NCBI GenBank assembly: GCA_014529385.2
Contig: CM043959.1
Location: forward strand, 54,686,253 to 54,750,252
DNA from: Adiantum capillus-veneris
Lineage: Eukaryota > Streptophyta > Polypodiopsida > Polypodiales > Pteridaceae
DNA: 64,000 nt
Direction: 5' to 3'
In this document: positions 45,130 through 55,667 of the stretch, piece by piece
How positions within the stretch are numbered: position 1 is the stretch's first letter
Layout: the number at the start of each line of letters is the position of its first letter
The notes under the pieces: generated by a model
What the model was told of the DNA's origin: nothing
Seen by the model: the letters and a program-made list of their open reading frames with translations, nothing else
Database searches by the model: none
Translations under genes and position numbers: made by a program

Positions 45130-46722
45130 TGTCATAATAATCAATATCTAATTCTCCTAAATGATTTTCTCATATTAAACTGATCATTTAATGTGGGGAA
45201 GTGCCAAGGGAGAAAAAGCTAGAATATTGGTTAAGTTAGCAGACCGGCCACAGTAGGGATCCAAAGGAGGGAAAATAGGGATCCAAAGGGGGGGCCATCT
45301 GCAGAAGAGCCATGTGAAACAACGGGCTAAAAAGACCCTAAGGTTTAGCCCATTAAGACTTCCAAAATGCTAAGGTTCCAAAATTCAAAGGTTGTGTCCA
45401 AAGGTCAACCTTAGGGAAAATTGGATGCTTAGTGTGTGTGCCCAAAAAGTCTTTCTGCATCCCTACATGGGAGGGGGCGAGCCCCAAAGCTAGGGGATGA
45501 GAGAGAAAACCACACACACACACACAGGCTCCCTTTACACAAAGGGAATGAGGGACACATGTCAGCTCCCTAGGCCAGATGCCCACAAGGTGTGCCCAAT
45601 TCCTATTGGAAGACCCTTGAAGTGGACCAATGAGAATTAAGCTAGAGTAAATCTAGTTTAATTAATTTAAAAACATTTAATAAAAGAAACCAATAAGAAT
45701 TAAGTGTCCTAGAAGACTATTGGGCAGTCTCCCAAGGGGTCCAATGAGCATTCAGAAGCCCCATGGCTTGCCCGATTCCTATTGGCCAGGAGGCAAAGGG
45801 GTCCAATGAGAGTTTAGTTTAATTATTTAATTATCTAAAGCTCTCACAAAAGGGGAAAGGGGGACACATGTCAGAAGGCTATCACTTATGCTGCTTAATT
45901 CCTATTGGCTTGACCTGGGGAGGTCCAATGAGGAAAAAGGCAGCCTAACTTAGCAGCTAGGGCTCGCCCAAGAGAGAGGGGGGGCTGATTTTTGCTGGGC
46001 ATTCCACTCTCACACTGACACACTTGACCATGTGTGAAGGAAAAACACTCTATCTCCTCCCAAGCTTTAATGGAGAGCTCATCACCTACTCCAAGCTTGT
46101 GAGATAGAAGCCTACATCAACACTCTCTTGGCATGTGGATGCAAATCCAACCAAGAGCCAAGCTTCAATGCATGCTCATCTTCTCTACCAAGCTAATTAC
46201 TAAGCTAAGCTATGCTAATATGAGTGATTATGTGAGGAGATGTACTTCTTTCTCGTAAGATACTTCTTTTTCCTCTCAATCTACTCTCATACCCTGCTAG
46301 CTCTCACCATCTTTGAAGGTGTGTGAGGTCTTGGGTCTGAGAACGGGGATAATTCAAGTTGTGTTTGATTAAGTGTTTTGCTTGGTGTATGAAGCTTTCA
46401 TCTTCATTGCACTAGCTAGTCTTGAAGGAACACAAAGAATTGTATTGTACAATGTCTCTCTTGATGGGAGAAACCATAATACAAAGCCTTTTGGAGGGGG
46501 GACCGGCTCCATGCAAATCCGGTCCTCAACTGTTGTCAATAGTTTAATTGCTCTCTCTTTTGAAAGTATTGTCGATGCTATCTAACTAGGTGTTATGCTT
46601 TTTGTTGCTCTCTCCACCCAAGCACTCTTGTAATTCTCATTAGGAATCTATTCTAATGAAATGCCCACTATGTTCATGCTAATTTCCGCTACAAATAAGA
46701 TTTTAGGCCATTAAATGTTACA
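45130..46722 (+). repeat. 3' LTR of the chromovirus
   Basis: 1593 bp, colinear without gaps to 37812-39404, ending TGTTACA. Confidence 0.95.
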
Positions 46723-46727
46723 CGCAG
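46723..46727. repeat. Target-site duplication CGCAG, right copy
   Basis: Partner of 37807-37811. Confidence 0.95.
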
Positions 46728-47973
46728 ATAAAAACTCTAACACATAGAACTCCACCCCTACTCAGAAAGAGCTTAAGCGATGGAAGAATTTTTTCATTGA
46801 TGATGGCTACTTACTCCACAAGGGTAGAGTATGTGTGCCAAAGGACTCAGACACTAGGCGCCAAATCTTATTTGAGTGTCACGATAGTCCAAGTGCTGGT
46901 CATCTAGGTATTCGTAAGACATATGCCTAAGTTCGACGGCAATTTTATTGGCCGGGCTTACATCATGATGTTCAAGAGAACATACTAAACTGCCAACAAT
47001 GCCAAGTTAATAAAGCAGAGTGCCTCAAGGTAGGTGGCCTTTTACATCCTTTAGAGATTCCACAAGGTAAGTGGGAGAGTATCTCCGATGGATTTTGTAG
47101 TAGGACTACCTACTACAAATCGTGGCCATGATGCCACTTGGGTAATTGTAGACCATCTCACAAAGATGGGTCGATTCATTCCAACTAAAACTACGGTTAA
47201 GACACCAAAATTAGCACGGCTATTTGTAGAGCATATATATAAACTCTACGGTCTTCTAGCTAGTATCATTAGTGACAGAGATCGAAAGTTCGATAATCAT
47301 TTCAGGAGAGCTGTGTTCCAAAAGTTGAAAACTAAACTTAATCTAAGTACGGCTGATCGTTCATAAACGGATGGTCAAACCGAAAGATTTAATCAAGTGC
47401 TAGAAGATATGCTACGAGCATACGTTAGCAAGAAGCAAACCAATTGGAAAGACTACTTACCTATATTGGAATTTGCTTCTAATAGTTCAAATCATGTGAG
47501 TACAGGGTTTAGTCCGTTTATGCTTTTATATGGATTTCAACCTAGATCACCCGTTACGGTGGGGTCGGCTAAGGAGAAGATACAACAAGCGAAGGATTTT
47601 CTCCAGGACCATTTTTTCATGCTTCGATTTGCTTGACAGAATGTTAACCAAGCTCAAGATCGATATAAGAAGTACGCAGATGAGCATCTTTGTCTTGCTA
47701 CTTTCGAAGAAGGAGACAAGGTTTTTCTCAAAGTTCCGGAGCATTCAGAAAGTCTGAAGACGGGAAAAGTTTCTAAACTTTCACCATGCTATTGTGGACC
47801 GTTTACCATTTTTAAATGTATACGTCAAGTGGCCTATAAGTTAGCTTTCCTAGAGCACTCACGAGTTCATCCTGTTTTTCATGTTAGTCGTTTACAAAAA
47901 CAGCTAGGACAGAATGATAATGTCATTGACACAGGTGTGTTAGTTGACCTTATGACAGATCAAACACAAATTA
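46728..47973 (+). pseudogene. Old Ty3/gypsy pol, right part (integrase)
   Basis: Continues the element cut by the chromovirus. Integrase zinc finger at about 46880-47010 ('CHDSPSAGHLG', 'CQQCQ'), core from about 47085 ('MDFVVGLPTTNRGHDATWVIVDHLTK', the ORF 47088-47366; 'SDRDRKF'), '[10 protein letters not shown]' after a TAA that replaces the usual Gln, then 47397-47636 and the C-terminal 'HPVFHVSRL' region to about 47950. A one-base insertion near 47080 and several stops inactivate it. After 'GVLVDL' the chromodomain expected in this family is missing and polypurine sequence follows directly. Confidence 0.9.
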
Positions 47974-48081
47974 GGAAGGGGGGAATGTCTGATGACAGAT
48001 CAAGGGACGACACAAATTAGGAAGGGGGGAATGTTTGATGACAAATTAGGAAGGGGGGAATGTTTGATGACAGATCAAACA
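47974..48081 (+). repeat. Triplicated polypurine tract and LTR start
   Basis: AGGAAGGGGGGAA followed by TGTYTGATGACA occurs three times: 47974-47998, 48019-48043 and 48048-48072. The last continues as TGTTTGAT-GACAG-ATCAAACA, an 8-bp inverted repeat at 48061-48081, so the LTR probably starts at 48061. Confidence 0.85.
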
Positions 48082-48930
48082 GGCGCCCAACTGGTCGGAC
48101 ATGAAGCCGAACACTACATTTGTACTCTATTAGTTTTCCGAGCTAGTGTAGTAATACTCTGTGTAAATCCCAATTCCAGAGTAACAATCAATCCATGAGT
48201 TGTAATTTTGTCATGTTATTTGTAAAGGTCCGTGTGAGCCGACCAAACTGGCCATTTAGAATTCCCTAGGTATAAATGTCAATAACCTTAATGTGAAAGA
48301 AAGCTTATTTTCAAAAGAAGAAGGGAGCTCAAAAAACATACGCTCAAGCTACGAGCTGCTCCAATTTGTAATCGATGCAACTGATGAATGGGTAATCAGT
48401 TTTCAAATACGAAAGTTGCATTGTGTTACTCTCTCTTTGATCTTTAATTTAAGTGTAAGAATTATCAGTTTTGTTGTGGTTTGCGACTACACGTCTGTGA
48501 GCTATAATTGCATATTTGAGTGCTTAAATAACTGTTTTTAGTCGTTTTGACCATAGGAGAGTGTTCTTAGACCATAGGACGACATTTTTGCATATTCTAT
48601 TGCAATTTTTAAGACCTTTTTCATGATGGATCGTGATTTTGGTACCTTGTCGGATTGCGACCAGACTTGCTAGTATAGTGACCCTAGGTGTCCTAGACCT
48701 CCTCCTAAAGTTTCGTTGCATTTCGAGTCCGTTCGAGTGCCGAAATGGCGTGATAACCTAGAGCTGTAAGAAAGGACATAGGCAGATTTCCTTGATCTTT
48801 GAGTGTTGGTTTGCTTGTTGAGCTAGTGTGTTTTCTTGTTAAGGTTCACTTTGTGAGATTGACAATCTCATAGAGTCTCCGTGTCCCATCTGAGTCACTT
48901 TCCCTGAGTATTGACATTATGTTAGTGCCA
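48061..48930 (+). repeat. Probable 3' LTR of the old Ty3 element
   Basis: Non-coding sequence after the polypurine tract. The right border is uncertain since no second LTR is in the window. It contains 'TATAAATG' near 48271 that could be a promoter element. Confidence 0.45.
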
Positions 48931-48935
48931 GAAAG

Positions 48936-50280
48936 CTATGTTGCAGACGTCCGTCGCGGCGACTCGCTAACACAATTCCCATTGGATTTTACTCTAAAAG
49001 TAGGGCATTTAGTGGTACTATGCAGACCATAGAAAACTAAGCACCATTGTTGCTCCCTTCTTGGATACATATGTTTGTTTTGTGGAGCACGATTGTCTCT
49101 AAGACTCTCTTGAATGGCCCTAGTGAGATCTGCTAAAGTCATCTCAGATATCTTTGGCTCCTTAGCAATAGGCTTTAGGGTCATTGGCTGATGCCCCGAT
49201 GCTTGCAAGCTAGTAGATTTAGGCTCAAAAGACACTCTTTCTCTTTGAATCATTAAATTATCCTCCAATTGGATCACATTGTTGGTGATTGGTTCCCAAG
49301 TGGTGATACCACCATTTTAGACATCCTCATGTCGTAATCCTATAATGAATCTATCAAGCAATTGGTTATTATTGAAACACTCATTTGAATTACAACAAGA
49401 ATTCAAATGCTTCAAGCGACTAATAATCTCTCTCATGGACTCTCCTTCCTCTCATTGGACTTTCTGGAGTTGAGATGCTACACCCCAAAGCACTCCCTCT
49501 CGTATGTATTCCTTCAAGAATAGTCTCCTAAGAGTAGGGTAAGTCATTTTTTCTTCCACCCTTAGGGTTCTATACCAATCCCCAGCCTTCCCACTTAAGG
49601 TTAGGCTTAACGCATTACTCTTATGCAAGTCATTGTGTTCTCCTAGAGAATCACATGTTTCTTCGATATACTTTCTCACATCCCCGTCTTCACTAAATTT
49701 TTGTGTGAGCTTGGCTATTTGTACTGCTTTACTTCTAGGCTCCCTATTAGGTGTGTTACGCATATGCTCAGCAATAGATCAACCAAAAGCTTGAGAAAAT
49801 GTTGCCAAGTCACCTAAGTGAGCAGGTACCATGGGTAAAGGCGCTCCAGAGACTACATGTGGAGTAGGTATTGGCATTGGGCTTGGCGCATAGGAAGCCC
49901 TTGGGTTCCAAGTTTGGTATGGTGTTGTGCCATGTGGTGTCCCAAAGTTCATGTGTGGCCCTAGGCATAGCAGATGCCGGATGTAACATGCAAATGATAG
50001 CAGTATGGTCCCATTGAAATAAGAGCTTGGGTGTTGTGGTTGTGGAGCATAAGTTGTTGAAACAATGGGAGGGGTGGGAGCTATATGGGTACGAGGACCT
50101 ATAGGTGCATATGATTGATACACACTTGTAGGTACTGTTGCCGGCATTGAGCTACCATGTAGCGATGATTTACTAACAAATGAGGTCCATGGCGTGTTCC
50201 TTGGAATGCCCATCACTGGGGTAGGCATGGTAGCCGTGGTGTCATCAAGAGAAAGATGAGCTAGACTTGTAAAGGTAACG
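48936..50280 (-). pseudogene. LTR-element gag fragment with three in-frame stops
   Basis: One minus-strand frame continues from 50280 to 48936 through three stops (near 49780, 49453 and 49317). Parts in order: a Pro-rich region ('PTPPIVSTTYAPQPQHP'), a gag domain (49763-49452, 'ALSLTLSGKAGDWYRTL', 'RRLFLKEYI'), and a C-terminal 'WCLVFYGLHSTTKCP', a zinc knuckle whose second Cys has become Phe. All three stops could come from one C-to-T change. The 5' end is cut by the Penelope-like element at about 50281. Confidence 0.8.
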
Positions 50281-50411
50281 CATCTAGGAAAGTGAAAGCT
50301 TGTATTAGCCATAACTTGCTCAAAAAGTGTCAAAAATTCAATTTTGAAACTTACTGTGAGCCTGTGTAGTGAGGAACCTCTGGAGTGAAATTCACTTCAT
50401 TCTGGGCACAT

Positions 50412-51130
50412 AGACATTATACGTGTATGATGTTTGAAGGCCAGATCTAAAAGTCAAATTTCACTTTTGACCACATGGGAGGGTTGGAAATGATGTGTTC
50501 AGCTTGCTTGCAAAATTGCAACTCATTTGGACACATACTTTTGTATTTAAAGTGAATTTTGCAGATACAAGACTGGAAAGGTGGAAAAGAGGTAATTTTG
50601 AGCAATTTTGACATCCAAAATTTGCTATGATCACATATTCTTGTTGTATGCATCAAGGAGCACCTTGGGTAGAAATATAAGTGAATTTTGAGCCAGTAGT
50701 CTTTATATGCACATAAAGTCTCATAGGCCAGATCTGGGTCAAATCAGACATTTGAGTATACCTCAGTGTCCTAGAGCATAAAAGAAGTCCCTAGCCAAAA
50801 TTTCATAGAATTTGGAGCTCATTTGGGCTTGCAAAGAGAAAAAGATAGAAAATTGCAGATTTAGGCTTGTATTGCTCTTAACTTGCTCAAAAAATGTCCA
50901 GATTGAATTCTGAAACTTGTTGAGGGTTGCTTGAGTGATAAGGAATCAGTGGAACAAAAGTCACCTCATTTTGCCACGAAAGACTTTATATGTGTAAAAT
51001 GTCTCAAGTGTCAAAATAAAGGTCAAATTCACAAACTGAAACTTGCAGTGGGTAGAGGACATCAAGGAGAGCTTACATACCAAATTTTGTCATATTTTGA
51101 GCACATAGACTTCATATGCGTATGTTGTCT
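50412..51130. repeat. Palindromic motif array, plus copy
   Basis: Degenerate 24-bp palindromes at 50412-50435, 50699-50722, 50981-51004 and 51107-51130, each with the arms AGAC/GTCT or near variants. Confidence 0.75.
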
Positions 51131-51549
51131 CTAGCCCTAATTTGGAGGTGAAAACTCACAGTGAGCTTCCAGAATTGTTAAGCACTATAAAGATAGCCTA
51201 GTGACCAAGTTTCAACAAATTTGGGTCACATTTGGTCAAGATACAAGCAAAAATCCTTGATCCTGAAACTGTTTTGAGTGCTGTTTCAAGTGCAATTCAC
51301 AAAACTGCTCTAACTTTTGATAGACAAGTCCAAATTGAGTCAAGTATAGCCAGGACAAAATCTTGTGGGCAATAGGACCACTACATGCAAAAAATCAAGG
51401 AGAAGGAATAAATTTTGGCTCCCTCTTACCAACCCACACGAGTACAAACTCAAAAGTTTTAGTAAGCAACTGGCCTACTCTTGGGTCTCAAGTACATCCC
51501 ACCTCCTCCCAATCCTACACCCAAACACCTCCTAGAAGCACATTGAAAG

Positions 51550-53130
51550 CTTAGGAAGAAACTTACACCTTAAAGATTTCTTCAAAGCCAAAGAAACCCC
51601 TCCTTTTCTCCATTTAAATTACCCAACCTCTATTGGAAACCACCCAAAGAGAATCCCTCTCTAGAAACTATCACAGAACTTAACAAACTTCATCTTAAAC
51701 ATAAATTGGATAGCTACAACACTTCTTGCTCTAAATCTACAAAGTTTGTACATCTAGTCATCAAATATCTCTCACAAGATAACTCCATTCTCATTAAACC
51801 CCCCGACAAAAGCTTTGTTCTTACTATCCTCTCAAAGGAATGGTATGAGAATGAGGCACTTAGACAACTCAATGACCCCATCACCTATCAACCAACCACC
51901 CCTCACAACTACCTAGCCTCTCTCCTCTCTACCATCATCCATAGATACACCCTCCTCCCCATGGAACAACGTATCTTCATCCTTGCACCCCTCTCAAAAC
52001 CTTTCAAACCCTGCCAAACCTACTTCCTCCCTAAATTACATAAAACATACCTTGTTGCTAGACCTATTTGTGCTTACAATGGCTATTTTTTGGAAAATGC
52101 ATCAAAATGGTTACTCATAGAGCTATACCCTATCCTGTTAAGTTACAAACAACATCTAAAAGATTACCTGTCCCTAATCAAAGAACTACACCATACCCAT
52201 TTTCCACCAAACTCCCTCCTCTTTACCTTTGATATAAACTCCCTCTATCCTAGCATCCCTATAAACCAAAGAATGCTCTAAAAATAACCATTTGTAAACA
52301 CTTCGATCCTCCAAAGACCAACTTCATCATCTCTCTTTATACCCTCATCCTTACACAACACTCCATCAGTTTCAAAAAAATAGAGTTTTCAAGAAAATCA
52401 AAGGCACAACTATGGGATCCAATTTTTCCGTGTTCTATGCTTGTCTTTGCCACCTAGAATCCCAATCCCCACTTCTTAATGACCCAAACCTGGCATAGTT
52501 CAAAAGATTCATAGATGATGCCTTTGGAGTATGGTCAGGCCCTATCGAATCTTTAACACTCGCCCTCAACACCTATGTGGGGACTTTGCTTGAACACATA
52601 AAAATCACCCCCTCCATTTCTACCAATCAAGCCACAATCCTAGACATCCACTTCTTCAAGGGACCCAAATTTTGAACCCACAGCATCCTAGACTCTAATT
52701 GCTACAAAAAACCTCTAAACTCTTTCCACTATATACCATGGATCTCTTGGCACCCTACCCACCAAAAATTAGCCTTCATCAAGTCAGAACTTAGAAGGTA
52801 CATTATGAGAGAAAGCTCCTTCAAATACTACCTTAACACAAGGAACCTCTTTTTCATCAGACTCAGGAAAAGAGGCAATCCTAAGCAAGTGCTTCTCAAA
52901 GTATTCAACTCAATCTCTTATTTAGAAAGGGAAAACCTCTTTAAAAAACCTTTCGCAATAAAAAACCACCCCTTTCCAACCATCTTTAAAATACCTTTTA
53001 CCCCCGAAACTAGAAAACTTCAAGCCTCCTTAGTAATTGGAAAACCTATCCATCAAGCCTGCAAAAATTCTCCAAACCTCTCCCACGTAGATAACCCCAT
53101 CACATGTTGAACCACCGGACCCAATTTACA
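51550..53130 (+). pseudogene. Penelope-type reverse transcriptase, best copy
   Basis: ORF 51706-52281 (191 codons): 'ILIKPPDKS', 'YFLPKLHKT....ARPICAY' and motif A 'LLFTFDINSLYPSIP', all hallmarks of Penelope RT. After a frameshift, 52380-52675 carries 'YACLCHLESQSPLL'-like sequence and 'FKRFIDDAFGVW' (catalytic DD). 52805-53110 carries the thumb 'FFIRLRKRGNPKQVLLKVFNSISYLERE' and a C terminus, then a stop and 'TGPNLHTLLKNKPYAQY'. No endonuclease domain follows. Frameshifts near 52280 and 52495 make it inactive. Confidence 0.85.
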
Positions 53131-53321
53131 TACACTCCTCAAAAACAAACCTTATGCACAATATTGACATTCAACCTACCCTAACTTACCATCGTTTTTT
53201 TTTTACCTTACTCTTTGTACAGGTTGATGGATCATACTACTTCGGCGCAGTTTATCACCGCTTGCCCCCCATCAAAGTATACCCATACTTTGTCACTATC
53301 TTGCCCGTCTTTGTACCCTAC

Positions 53322-53492
53322 TTATGATCCAATCCTTTTTTTGTACCCCACTTATGAGCAAAACCATCTTCTGTACCCCACTTATGAGCAAAACCATTTT
53401 TTGTGCCCCACATATGAGCAAAACCCCTCTTGTTGTACCCCACTTATGGGAAAAACCTTTTTTGTACCCCACTTATGGGCAAAACCTTTTTT
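53322..53492 (+). repeat. PLE tail minisatellite, plus copy
   Basis: Six units of about 28-30 bp with the word CCCCACTTATGAGCAAAAC; degenerate at the ends. It directly precedes the element's 3' end. Confidence 0.85.
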
Positions 53493-53629
53493 GGTCACTA
53501 CTCTAAACCTCCTCTGGCACTACTCTTAACCTCCATTGTCAATACTTAACCGAAAAAAAATTCCTTTTTTTTCTTTTGTCACTACTTTACCGCATAATAA
53601 ATTTTTTCTCTTCCTACCTAACTAGAGTG

Positions 53630-53742
53630 CTTCGTTAGTTGGATTGTAGTGTGCATTGCATAGGAGTAGATACGAAGATGAAATCCTGAAGCAGATTATT
53701 ACTTCTAGTTCTGTCTTAACACATTTATTGCTCAAGGGAGGG

Positions 53743-53788
<46 letters not shown>

Positions 53789-54290
53789 TTCCAAGAGATG
53801 ACATTCTAGATAGGAAGTTCGTCCAGCACTTTGCTGAGCTTCGTAAGTATTTGGCATACGTGTCAACCAAGCCATTTCCAAGCACAGCGTCTTTTTTCAA
53901 TAGCCTTTTCCCATATCAACGTCTGCATAATGCCAGATGCCTTTAAGATGCAAGTGTAGGTGATTGCACTTGGTGAGATGCCATCTCTTTACATCTGTTG
54001 AAAACAGCCTCGAGCTTCTTGGACCTGTCTCTATTGGGCATATTCTGCAATAATCAATGCACTCCAAGAGACGACCTTCTGGACAAGAATAGAAGCTTCC
54101 AAAGCAAGTTTTATGCTTTGTGAAGTACACCACATTTGGCATACATTTGGCACGCATAGGTGATTGCATCTAGACAGAGGTCCTCACTTTGCATCAGCTA
54201 AAAATAGCCTAGATCTTTCTAACCCTACTCATGTTTTGTGTATCCCGCAATTAGTGCATTCCAAGCGAACAGTAAGCTCCTCAAGCACTT
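53630..54290 (-). pseudogene. PPR fragments
   Basis: Minus-strand pieces: 'LKKDAVLGNGLVDTYAKY' at 53900-53840, 'SRLFSTDVK' and 'KCNHLHLHLKGIW' within 54169-53940, and 'LEELTVR' near 54280. Interrupted by a GA microsatellite at 53747-53786. Same family as 32960-37400. Confidence 0.75.
53747..53786. repeat. GA microsatellite
   Basis: About 20 GA units inside the PPR debris. Confidence 0.95.
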
Positions 54291-54300
54291 TTGCGATTTA

Positions 54301-54441
54301 GACATTCTCCCATGTAGAACCTTCTTCAGGTCTATCTAGCCATTTTACCAACACCTGTCGTCTGACATGATGTCTGGTGTGAAGCTCATGAAAATCCAAA
54401 ATCTTTTTCGGCTCGTGAGGAATGATTGGCGGTTTGACAAA
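54301..54441 (-). pseudogene. Chromodomain fragment of a Ty3 element
   Basis: Minus strand: 'FVKPPIIPHEPKKILDFHEL' followed by 'HHVRRQVLVKWLDRPEEG' and 'STWENV', the usual C terminus of chromovirus pol. A stop follows, then PPR sequence. Upstream it abuts a polypurine tract, so it is out of its normal context. Confidence 0.85.
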
Positions 54442-54443
54442 CA

Positions 54444-54456
54444 TTCCCCCCTTCCT
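54444..54456 (-). promoter_or_regulatory. Polypurine tract of the second non-RT element
   Basis: AGGAAGGGGGGAA, preceded by CAAGGGACGACACAAATT; the same 30-odd bases precede the tract at 48019-48031. Confidence 0.75.
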
Positions 54457-55667
54457 AATTTGTGTCGTCCCTTGACACGACCTTGTGCAGTGTTGTCATA
54501 GGGTTGTCTTCAGCTTTGTCTTGAAGCTTGGTCTTCAGCCAACTTTGTCTTAAAGGTTGGTCTTCAGCGTGGGAAGTGCTTTGTGGTTGATGACACTCCC
54601 CCCTTCCTAGAGTGATTCATAGCTGTCGTGTTGTTGATTCGTGATTTGAGTTCGATTGTTGAGGCAACTTTTCTTCTTGTTGCACATTCTTCTCTTTGTT
54701 GCCAGTCTTCGCCGCTATGAAGAGGCATGTTGATGTGTTTAAGCTTGTAGAACAGATTCCTTTGTGGCGTGGACTTTATGTTGGGTTTGTTTTCCATGTC
54801 CGCTGCAATTTGAGTTGTCTACAATAGGTCACCAATGTTGAAGCACTGTTGGAGCTAGTTTTGATTGTTGTTGATGACTCTCTTGTGGAATTTGTCATTG
54901 CTTGTTGTTGTAGGCCATTGCCATTTTTGATGGAGCTTTGTTTTCATCCTTGAAGATAAAAGATGCTCTTGATAAGCATATGGAAACCTGCTGCTTTTGC
55001 TCCAAGTCGTTGTCAATTTATTTGGGTAGCTACTTCCTTATTGTTGATGTAGAAGGAATATATACACAAAGTCAATGATGAGGGTTTCTAGATTAGGGTC
55101 TTAAAACCTGGATGACCAAAGGAAAAAAACCCAGTGGGGAAAAAAGTGCCTTTGAGCATTTGGAATTGAAGTCCCTGTCATGCAAGGTGAGTGGGTTGGA
55201 GAAACAAAGGAAGAGTGCCTAATGCAAGTGCCAATTATGGGACACTCTATATGCTTATGAGAAATTTGTCAAACAAAAGCATGTAGTATAAGAGATGGAG
55301 TTGATGGGTGCTTCAAGGAACAAATGTAGCACATGTGACATCAAAGGATGTCTCAATAACTTCCATGTTTCCAAGAAGGGTTTTCAATGCAAAAGCTTCT
55401 CCACTCATACCTCACTGTGTTGAATGTGTGAGTGTCTTTTGGACCTCCTCCTTCACTTACCACTATACTACAACGACTTCGACTCTTATGCTCACCTATA
55501 CCAGCATGAGTGACACAACGTAATTATACTCAACTCTTCCAGCTTGAGCAGTTCCTAGAATAACTAAGACGCTTAGACCACAGAGAATATTACATGAAGG
55601 TTTGGAACTAACGCCTTGCTCATTTAGTGGCTTAGCTGCCCGACTCTGACTTTTATGCCATGTATTT
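54457..55667 (-). other. Non-coding 3' internal part of the second element
   Basis: Without convincing ORFs, but with two blocks related to the first element (55075-55150 to 2110-2200; 55460-55650 to 2600-2830). Confidence 0.6.

Larger units (their letters stand above)
37812..46722 (+). mobile_element. Intact nested chromovirus (Ty3/gypsy) retrotransposon
   Basis: 8911 bp with two LTRs of exactly 1593 bp, a tRNA-iMet-type primer site, one uninterrupted gag-pol and a polypurine tract, flanked by CGCAG. It is inserted in the connection between RNase H and integrase of an older Ty3 element. By eye the LTRs differ at about six positions (for example 37935, 38270, 38450, 38615, 39375-39382), so roughly 99.6% identical; the insertion is young. 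All parts needed for transposition look present. Confidence 0.95.
50281..53625 (+). mobile_element. Penelope-like retroelement, plus copy
   Basis: The reverse complement of the minus copy: palindrome-repeat region 50310-51140, RT 51550-53130, tail minisatellite and end near 53625. It starts inside the repeat region, so the ribozyme-like segment and poly-C tract are lost. It keeps the N-terminal RT missing from the other copy. No downstream partial unit and no GIY-YIG domain were seen. Confidence 0.8.

Noticed and set aside
53215-53529. Frame of about 104 codons with 'PTYEQN' repeats
   Set aside because: Translation of the PLE tail minisatellite.
50281-53625. Hammerhead motif in the plus PLE copy
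   Set aside because: I looked for CTGATGA...GAAA in the sense strand; the copy is 5'-truncated and lacks the region.
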